The translations under genes and the position numbers were made by a program. This document shows positions 6,781 through 11,747 of a stretch of 15,998 nt of DNA, piece after piece. The notes under the pieces were generated by a model. The model worked only from the letters and a program-made list of their open reading frames with translations, was not told where the DNA came from and searched no databases. The stretch covers positions 1-15,998 of the forward strand of contig JAFYBD010000066.1 in assembly GCA_017540385.1 (NCBI GenBank), read 5' to 3'. The first letter of the stretch is position 1. Each line of letters opens with the position of its first letter. Origin of the DNA: Lentisphaeria bacterium (GTDB taxonomy: Bacteria; Verrucomicrobiota; Lentisphaeria; Victivallales; UBA1829).

Positions 6781-7650
6781 TTACTTGATGTCGTGGTTCT
6801 TGGTGAACTCGAGGATGGAGTCGGCCCAGATACGGTAGCCCGGTTCCGCCGGATGGAGCTGGTCGAAGTTCATCACGCCCTGGATCAGCTTGCCGTTCTC
6901 GTCCGTGAGCTTCGGGGTGAGGTCTTCATAGAACACGACCTTGTTGTCCGCGAAATCCTTGATGATCTCGTTGGTGGCGGCGCACTTGTCTCCGAGGCCG
7001 TCGCCGCGCGGGAAGATGCCGTAGAGCAGGATCTTGGCGTTCGGGGCTTTTTCCTTGATCGCGAGGACGATTTGGCGGATGGCTTCCGCCGTGGCGACGG
7101 GTTCGGACTCGTGCATGCCGAAGTTGTTCGTGCCGATCATGAGCGTGACGAGCTTCGGATCGATGAGCTCGAAGATGCCCTCGTTCTTGACCACGTGGAG
7201 GATGTTCTCGGTGCGGTCGCCGGCGAACCCGAGGTTCAGGGGATGGAATACCGCGAGGTCGCTCCAGCTGTTCTGTCTGGACTGGTTGTTCTGCTGACCC
7301 TGGCCGCCGCCGAAGCCGCCGCCGAAGCCGCCGAATCCGCCAAAGCCGCCGCCGAAGCCGCCGCCGAAGCCGCCGAACATGCCGCCGCTTTCCCAGAAGT
7401 GCGTGATGGAGTCGCCGACGAGCACGAGCTTGATGTCCTTGCCTTCCTTCTCGGCCTGCTGTTTCTTCTCGGCGATGCGCTGGACGTAGTTCTGGCTCAG
7501 TGCGGGTGTGGTGACCTTCGCATAGCCGGGATCCTGATCCGCGCCGGGCACCGGCTGGTTCAGTTTGGAGTTGCAGGCATCCGTGGATGCGCATGCGGCG
7601 AGGACGGCGAGTGTGGCCGCCGCGACGAACGAGGAAAGAATACGGTTCAT
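6781..7650 (-). CDS. SGNH/GDSL-family hydrolase lipoprotein (copy 1) with Gly/Phe-rich insertion
   Basis: A 289-aa predicted lipoprotein with signal peptide and lipobox VLAAC (Cys20). SGNH blocks are VGDSIT (Ser81), NLGFAGDRT (139-147), IGTNN (172-176) and DQLHP with Asp263 and His266. It is paralogous to the gene immediately downstream. The difference is a low-complexity stretch at residues 89-116 made only of Gly, Phe and one Met, then a Gln/Asn-rich tail to about residue 127. It lies seven residues after the catalytic serine, where copy 2 has only a short loop. All catalytic residues remain, so the enzyme is probably active with an altered active-site rim, or the tract mediates self-association. 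The ATG at 7650 has a strong AGGAG about 7 bases upstream, and this is the first gene of the pair. Confidence 0.9.
   Translation of the reverse strand: MNRILSSFVAAATLAVLAACASTDACNSKLNQPVPGADQDPGYAKVTTPALSQNYVQRIAEKKQQAEKEGKDIKLVLVGDSITHFWESGGMFGGFGGGFGGGFGGFGGFGGGFGGGQGQQNNQSRQNSWSDLAVFHPLNLGFAGDRTENILHVVKNEGIFELIDPKLVTLMIGTNNFGMHESEPVATAEAIRQIVLAIKEKAPNAKILLYGIFPRGDGLGDKCAATNEIIKDFADNKVVFYEDLTPKLTDENGKLIQGVMNFDQLHPAEPGYRIWADSILEFTKNHDIK
7303..7386 (-). repeat. GGN/TTC microsatellite-like coding tract (Gly/Phe repeat)
   Basis: On the plus strand this stretch is almost only GCC, CCG and GAA triplets (CCGCCGAAGCCGCC repeated). On the minus strand it encodes runs of two or three Gly separated by Phe. 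It is in frame within the SGNH lipoprotein, so changes in repeat number would lengthen or shorten the insertion without a frameshift. Confidence 0.8.
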
Positions 7651-7714
7651 GGTACTCTCCTATTTTGATTTGAGGTTGTCTGAGGGTGAAAAACGGTTGG
7701 TTTTCTGTATTCTT

Positions 7715-7747
7715 ACGTTAATATAACGTGGTTTCCGCGAAAAACAA
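7715..7747 (-). promoter_or_regulatory. Candidate promoter with overlapping inverted repeat, SGNH pair
   Basis: On the minus strand, TTGTTT (7742-7747) and TATATT (7720-7725) are 16 bp apart. The -10 matches at 5/6; the -35 is weak at 3/6. The -10 lies inside an inverted repeat, ACGTTA-ATA-TAACGT (7715-7729), with 6-bp arms, which could be an operator. The predicted leader to the ATG at 7650 is about 63 bases. Confidence 0.4.
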
Positions 7748-7771
7748 GCCTCTTCCCGCACCATTTTTCAT

Positions 7772-7800
7772 AAAAAATCAGACAATTCCCGCCGGGCGGG
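7772..7800 (-). terminator. Weak terminator-like hairpin after the membrane-protein pair
   Basis: On the minus strand a GC-only hairpin, CCCGC-CCG-GCGGG (7788-7800), is followed after 10 bases by six T residues (7772-7777). The gap between stem and T-run is longer than usual, so the call is tentative. It lies about 75 bases after the stop codon at 7876. Confidence 0.3.
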
Positions 7801-7875
7801 ACGAGGTGCGACATGCCGGGAGCGTTTTTCACCAATCTACCGCGATGTTGACTCCTGCCCAATCGGCGATCTCTT

Positions 7876-8724
7876 TCAACCTGGCCAGCTGAGCGCCCAG
7901 AGTAAAAGGGCGATGTCGGCGAAATAGTCCGGGATGACCGCGATCGGCAACATCACGATCCGCGAGAGCATCGGGACGACTTTCGACGGCATCTTGTGCG
8001 GGCGGGACTGGGCTTCCTGCCTTAATTCGATACTATACGGTCTGTAGGAGTCACGGGTCGTCGTCATCAGCATCTCCCGGCGGCCGTTTCCGGCATTGGG
8101 GTACGGCACCATCAACGTGCGGGCATGTTTGCCGGGGCTGAGGGCGAATTGTTCGGACAGGGCGGAGACGTCTTTCGGCCGGACACGCAGATGGAACACC
8201 ATGTCCGGCGGCAGATTCCATCGCCTCGCCTCCGGGGCGATCTCCGGGTCCGTCCCGATCACGTTTTGTTCCTCCAGAGACGGGATCGGGGCGAGGTATT
8301 CGGCGCCGGGAAAGCTGAACCGGATCCCGTGGGCGTCCGGGTCGACCGTGACGTCCACATAGCACCGCGCGAATTCCGGCGGCAGGGGGTCCAGCGGGAT
8401 CGTGCGGGAGTGTTTCTCGGCTTCGCCCCAGTGGGTACGGTTGCGGATGACCGGTTCCTCCCAGGTCATCACGATCTCGTTCCGCTCCGGCACGATGTGG
8501 TATTCGAGGCGGTCGATCTCTATGTGGCCCGTGTCTGCGGTGGCTCTGAGCAAGTCGCGGGCGAAGGGGCCGCGGAAGACGAAGGCGTCGAGCACCGTGA
8601 ACGCGAGGTGAATGGCCAGGATGATGAGCAGGATCTTCTTCCAGCGCGGCTTTTTCTTTTCCGGGGCGGGGGTGCTCTCGATGTCGGTCTCGGGGAGGGG
8701 GAGTTTGTTCGGATTGACGATCAT
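7876..8724 (-). CDS. Bitopic membrane protein of unknown family (paralogue A)
   Basis: A 282-aa protein I do not recognise. A proline-rich cytoplasmic start ending in KKKPRWKK is followed by a membrane helix at about 31-50 (ILLIILAIHLAFTVLDAFVF). An extracytoplasmic domain of roughly 200 residues comes next, then a C-terminal hydrophobic stretch (IVMLPIAVIPDYFADIALLLWALSW). It is clearly paralogous to the gene upstream at 8782-9618. Shared blocks are PRWKKI, the helix with AxHLAFTVxD, LDPLPP, RCYVxVTVDP, LPPDMVFxLRVRPxDV and PIAVIPDY. No catalytic motif is visible. The ATG at 8724 lacks a recognisable Shine-Dalgarno sequence. It is the second gene of the pair, 57 bases downstream of the first. 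Confidence 0.8.
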   Translation of the reverse strand: MIVNPNKLPLPETDIESTPAPEKKKPRWKKILLIILAIHLAFTVLDAFVFRGPFARDLLRATADTGHIEIDRLEYHIVPERNEIVMTWEEPVIRNRTHWGEAEKHSRTIPLDPLPPEFARCYVDVTVDPDAHGIRFSFPGAEYLAPIPSLEEQNVIGTDPEIAPEARRWNLPPDMVFHLRVRPKDVSALSEQFALSPGKHARTLMVPYPNAGNGRREMLMTTTRDSYRPYSIELRQEAQSRPHKMPSKVVPMLSRIVMLPIAVIPDYFADIALLLWALSWPG

Positions 8725-8781
8725 AATGGGAAAACATTTCGGGGGTTGGGTGCAGTCATCATGTTCAGGCTGTGGCGGGCA

Positions 8782-9618
8782 TCAGAAATCTTGAGAAAAG
8801 AATAAGGCGTAAAAGATAATGAGGAAGAGCTCCGTCAGATAGTCCGGGATCACGGCGATCGGCATCAGCACGACCACCGGGATCATCCTCAGGATCGACA
8901 CAGGGTTGTACGTGTGATCCACGATCTTTTGTTTCAGCGTGGCGAGATAATACGGCCCCGTTTCGGTCTTCGACATGACCATCGTGCAGCGGCCCTCGAG
9001 GGGTTCGCCGGGGCAGGGGAACAGCATCTTCTCGATCGGGGTCCCGGGGTTTGCCTTCAGGATGAATTCGCGGGACAGGACCGGGACGTCCTCCGGCCGG
9101 ACGCGCAGGCGGAACACCATGTCCGGCGGCAGATCGACGGCCTGTTCCGCAGATAGAGTCGCGGGTTCCGTCCCGAGGATGTTCTCCGGTTCGAAATACG
9201 GCGTGGCACCCCGCATGATCGTGTCGAACCGCTTTTCGACGACAGGGGGAGCCTCCGGGTCGACCGTGACCTCCACGTAACACCGTGTCAGATCCGGGGG
9301 CAGGGGATCCAGCGCGATGTGTTCCGAGTACCCGACACCCGGCTCGTCAAAATGGAAATCGCGCTGCCGGACCTGTTCGCCCCAGTTCAACACGAGTTCG
9401 TTCTGTTCGGGCTCGATCCGGTATCCGAGACCGCCGATCACGAGCCGTCCCGGTCCGATCCGGGACATGAACCAGTCGGCACAGGGCCCGTGGAGGACGC
9501 AGGAGTCGACCACCGTGAACGCGAGGTGCATGGCCAGGAGGGTGATTATGATCTTCTTCCAGCGGGGCATCTTCGTTTTGATGCCGTTGCCGGGGGTGAC
9601 GTTCGATTGGTCGGTCAT
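8782..9618 (-). CDS. Bitopic membrane protein of unknown family (paralogue B)
   Basis: A 278-aa paralogue of the gene downstream, function unknown. MPRWKK precedes a membrane helix at about 23-45 (KKIIITLLAMHLAFTVVDSC). A predicted periplasmic domain carries LDPLPPDLTRCYVEVTVDP and LPPDMVFRLRVRPEDVPVLS. The C-terminal 35 residues are strongly hydrophobic around MPIAVIPDYLTEL. The conserved Pro-Ile-Ala-Val-Ile-Pro-Asp-Tyr block before the last helix is the most distinctive feature of the pair. The ATG at 9618 follows GAAAG about 12 bases upstream. The promoter inside the 82-bp repeat at 9717-9798 is well placed to drive this gene. A short hydrophobic reading-frame remnant lies just upstream (9634-9711). 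Confidence 0.8.
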   Translation of the reverse strand: MTDQSNVTPGNGIKTKMPRWKKIIITLLAMHLAFTVVDSCVLHGPCADWFMSRIGPGRLVIGGLGYRIEPEQNELVLNWGEQVRQRDFHFDEPGVGYSEHIALDPLPPDLTRCYVEVTVDPEAPPVVEKRFDTIMRGATPYFEPENILGTEPATLSAEQAVDLPPDMVFRLRVRPEDVPVLSREFILKANPGTPIEKMLFPCPGEPLEGRCTMVMSKTETGPYYLATLKQKIVDHTYNPVSILRMIPVVVLMPIAVIPDYLTELFLIIFYALFFSQDF

Positions 9619-9633
9619 GGGGTGGGGATTCTT

Positions 9634-9711
9634 TCAGAGGTGGAGTTTCAGATGCGTGACGGACATGAAGAGGATGACGGCCAGCAGCAGTTCGTCCCCC
9701 AGCGCCGCGAT
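9634..9711 (-). pseudogene. Possible C-terminal remnant of a third membrane-protein paralogue
   Basis: On the minus strand a frame between two stops encodes IAALGDELLLAVILFMSVTH and then LKLHL before its TGA (9634-9636). It ends just before the start of paralogue B. The pattern (acidic pair, then a Leu/Ile/Val/Phe-rich helix, then a stop) resembles the C-termini of paralogues B (LTELFLIIFYALFF) and A (FADIALLLWALSW). The frame is closed upstream by TGA at 9712-9714, two bases from the 82-bp repeat. The resemblance is short and may be chance. Confidence 0.3.
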
Positions 9712-9716
9712 TCATG

Positions 9717-9798
9717 ACGCGTTGTGCCTTTCGGGGCAGGGGATGGCGCTGTTAATCTTTGTTAGGATAAAATACACCGTCTTCCCCCGTTTGTCAAA
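9717..9798. repeat. 82-bp direct repeat, left copy
   Basis: It starts ACGCGTTGTGCCTTTCGGGG and ends CCCCCGTTTGTCAAA. It is the same length as, and differs at only four positions from, 13775-13856. It lies exactly where resident GC-rich DNA meets the AT-rich island. The right copy shares the same boundaries at the other end of the island. Confidence 0.95.
9769..9797 (-). promoter_or_regulatory. Sigma70-type promoter inside the left repeat
   Basis: On the minus strand there is a perfect -35 TTGACA (9792-9797), a 17-bp spacer and a -10 TATTTT (9769-9774, 4/6). It points at the membrane-protein pair that begins at 9618, giving a leader of about 140 bases. Confidence 0.65.
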
Positions 9799-9811
9799 CA
9801 TGGTTTTGTAG

Positions 9812-9946
9812 ATTAAGCGAGAAAGAAACGGCATAATAAACGAGGAAAGCATTCTTTTAGTTGATGGGCGAGTTCAGAAAAGCATTTGTGAACGGGTTCA
9901 AACGAAGGAATCTCTGAACAGAAAAACAGTTCATGATGCAGTATAA
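9812..9946 (+). other. 44-codon open frame without start codon, possible gene remnant
   Basis: The frame runs from a TAG at 9809-9811 to a TAA at 9944-9946 and reads plausibly as protein (for example ILLVDGRVQKSICERVQTKE), but it has no ATG, GTG or TTG. It begins 13 bases inside the island. It could be the 3' end of a gene cut off when the island was mobilised, or a chance open frame in AT-rich DNA. Confidence 0.25.
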
Positions 9947-9968
9947 GCCCCCGATTCACGGTAAAAAG

Positions 9969-10001
9969 TGAAATCTTTCTCGTTTCGTACTTGAAATCTT
10001 T
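9969..10001. repeat. 10-bp direct repeat in the methyltransferase promoter
   Basis: TGAAATCTTT occurs at 9969-9978 and again at 9992-10001, a spacing of 23 bp. The second copy overlaps the -35 element. This is a candidate operator; no controller (C) protein gene is visible. Confidence 0.4.
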
Positions 10002-10018
10002 TTGATGACTGCTATATT
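9991..10018 (+). promoter_or_regulatory. Promoter of the methyltransferase operon, near-leaderless
   Basis: TTGAAA (9991-9996) and TATATT (10013-10018) are 16 bp apart, matching consensus at 4/6 and 5/6. The expected start of transcription, about 6-8 bases after the -10, is at 10024-10026, only 4-6 bases before the ATG at 10030. The transcript would have almost no leader and no room for a Shine-Dalgarno sequence. Confidence 0.6.
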
Positions 10019-10029
10019 GTAATGTGGGC

Positions 10030-10866
10030 ATGAAAGGGATTACCTTGGATACTTTTTTAATAAATAAGATTTACAACGAAGACTGCATAAGCGGCATGTC
10101 TCGATTCCCTGCAAGTTCTTTTGATTTGGCTATAGCTGACCCTCCTTATAACCTTAGCAGTGGGGGAAACTGGAAATGGGACAATTCCGTAAAACTGAAA
10201 GGTATGGGTGGTAATTGGAATAAGGTCATGGAGTCATGGGATAATATGCCACTGACTGATTATTTGTCCTTTACCTTAGCATGGCTTTCCGAGATAAAGC
10301 GTCTTGTAAAACCGGAAGGCTCCTTTTGGATACATGGCACGTATCACAATATTGGAATAGTCAATCTCTGTATGCAGATGCTTGGTCTTGAAATAATCAA
10401 TGAGATCGTGTGGTTCAAGCGAAACAGTTTTCCCAACTTGAGCGGGCGTCGATTGACGGCAAGTCATGAAACCATTTTGTGGGGGCATACAGGAGGCAGC
10501 AAAAATAGAAAGTATTTATTTAATTACGAAGCCTCTAAGAGTAAAAACTATCCAGAGGATTTATTGAAAACTCCCGGGAAACAGATGCGAACGATTTGGG
10601 ATATTCCCAATAACAAACGAAAAGAAGAATTGCAGTTCGGAAATCACCCCACACAGAAACCCGAGCGTTTGATTGCACGGATGCTTGATATAAGTGCGCC
10701 AAAATCCGGCACAGTATTAGTTCCATTTGTCGGCAGCGGAACCGAATGTGTTGTTGCGAAGAAATATCATCTTGATTATGTCGGTTTTGAAATAGAACAA
10801 TCATATATTGACATAGCAAAAAAACGGATCGATTTCTTGGATAATCAAGGATATCTCTTTCTATGA
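10030..10866 (+). CDS. DNA adenine methyltransferase, beta class (DpnA/HinfI-like)
   Basis: A 278-aa type II modification methylase (PF01555). It transfers methyl from S-adenosylmethionine to a DNA amino group, most likely adenine N6 because of its DPPYN motif. Motif order defines the beta class: catalytic motif IV ADPPYNLSSGG (DPPYN at 37-41) comes first, then HPTQKP (206-211), then the AdoMet-binding FVGSG (233-237) near the C-terminus with VGFEIE after it. The overall pattern, including WIHGTYHNI, WFKRNSFPNLSGR, SHETILW and GKQMRTIWDI, is close to DpnA (M2.DpnII). I take the ATG at 10030; a GTG two codons upstream (10024) would fall at the predicted transcription start. The TGA overlaps the next ATG as ATGA, so the two methylases are coupled. 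Confidence 0.92.
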   Translation: MKGITLDTFLINKIYNEDCISGMSRFPASSFDLAIADPPYNLSSGGNWKWDNSVKLKGMGGNWNKVMESWDNMPLTDYLSFTLAWLSEIKRLVKPEGSFWIHGTYHNIGIVNLCMQMLGLEIINEIVWFKRNSFPNLSGRRLTASHETILWGHTGGSKNRKYLFNYEASKSKNYPEDLLKTPGKQMRTIWDIPNNKRKEELQFGNHPTQKPERLIARMLDISAPKSGTVLVPFVGSGTECVVAKKYHLDYVGFEIEQSYIDIAKKRIDFLDNQGYLFL

Positions 10867-11747
10867 AAAAAGCGGCTCCCCCTTCTTTGATAAAATGGAC
10901 TGGCAGCAAACGATCACAAGCTGCTTCTATAGCTTCTTTGTTCCCCGTTTCCTCAGAAGATTCAACCTATTTTGAACCATTCCTTGGTAGTGGAGCTGTT
11001 CTTTATTATGGAATTCAATATTTTCAAAAGGCAGTAGCCAGTGATATTTATGCCCCCTTAATTGATCTTTGGAATAATGTTAAGAACAATTCATCATTTG
11101 TAATTCAGCAGTATTCCAAAGACTGGGGACTTCTTCAAAGCAGTTTTCCCGATTATTTTTACACCGTTCGTGATCGTTTTAATGCCCAAGCCAACGGAAT
11201 TGATCTTCTTTTCTTATCAAGAACTTGTGTTAACGGGATCATTAGATTTAATGCCGATGGAAATTTCAATAACTCTATCCATCTTTCCCGTCGTGGAATG
11301 CAACCATCTCGTTTTAGTCAAATTGTTCTGAATTGGGCTCAGGTTATACAGAAAACCAACTTCAAAACATGTGATTACCAGGATATCTTGAAACTTGTCA
11401 AAGAGGGTGATTTTGTTTATTTAGATCCTCCATATGCCAATAGTCATAATCGTTACATCAAAGACCTTGATATTCATCAATTGATAGAGTTTCTAGGAGC
11501 ATTGAACTCCCGCAACGTCAAGTGGGCATTAAGCTTTGACGGAACGAGGGGGGGAAAGGATATGTCATATGAAATACCCAAGTCTTTATATGTATATAAA
11601 ACACTCATTACAAGCGGAAATTCCGCAGTGCAAAAAGTGTTGAACTCTTCTGTTGAACCTGTGCAGGAGTCTTTATATCTTAACTATGATCCTCCTGAAT
11701 ACTCTGTCCATGATGACGGACCGGAACAGATCTTACTTGGATTCTAA
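10863..11747 (+). CDS. DNA adenine methyltransferase, alpha class (Dam/D12 family)
   Basis: A 294-aa methylase of the D12 family (PF02086), which includes Dam and DpnM. Motif order defines the alpha class: motif X LIKWTGSKR (9-17), AdoMet-binding motif I YFEPFLGSGAV (36-46) and catalytic motif IV YLDPPYANS (186-194, DPPY at 188-191). Between them lies SRTCVNGIIRFNADGNFNNS, which fits the target-recognition region of the family. Both methylases are predicted to modify adenine. The start overlaps the preceding stop as ATGA. The 3' end overlaps the convergent endonuclease gene by 68 bases. No terminator separates them. The recognition sequence cannot be read from the protein; a GATC site, as for DpnM/DpnA, and an asymmetric site with one methylase per strand are both open. 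Confidence 0.92.
   Translation: MKKAAPPSLIKWTGSKRSQAASIASLFPVSSEDSTYFEPFLGSGAVLYYGIQYFQKAVASDIYAPLIDLWNNVKNNSSFVIQQYSKDWGLLQSSFPDYFYTVRDRFNAQANGIDLLFLSRTCVNGIIRFNADGNFNNSIHLSRRGMQPSRFSQIVLNWAQVIQKTNFKTCDYQDILKLVKEGDFVYLDPPYANSHNRYIKDLDIHQLIEFLGALNSRNVKWALSFDGTRGGKDMSYEIPKSLYVYKTLITSGNSAVQKVLNSSVEPVQESLYLNYDPPEYSVHDDGPEQILLGF

Larger units (their letters stand above)
9619..10029. other. Junction region between resident DNA and the restriction-modification island
   Basis: This 411-base stretch has no intact gene that I can support. In order it holds a short hydrophobic gene remnant on the minus strand (9634-9711), the left 82-bp direct repeat with its minus-strand promoter (9717-9798), a 44-codon plus-strand open frame without a start codon (9812-9946), a 10-bp direct repeat, and the plus-strand promoter of the methyltransferase operon (9991-10018). 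Base composition changes from GC-rich to AT-rich at about 9800. Confidence 0.6.

Noticed and set aside
7303..7386. Possible CRISPR-like or short tandem repeat array
   Set aside because: Units are triplets in frame with a lipoprotein gene. There are no spacers and no cas genes.
5768..9637. Similar leader sequences (CTGAAAG then ATCCCC) before the genes at 5767 and 9618
   Set aside because: The similarity is limited to about 14 bases around the ribosome-binding site and is not enough to propose shared regulation.
9813..10031. 72-aa minus-strand open frame in the left junction region
   Set aside because: It covers the methylase promoter and its repeats, has no Shine-Dalgarno sequence and no recognisable motif, and its composition is typical of chance frames in AT-rich DNA.
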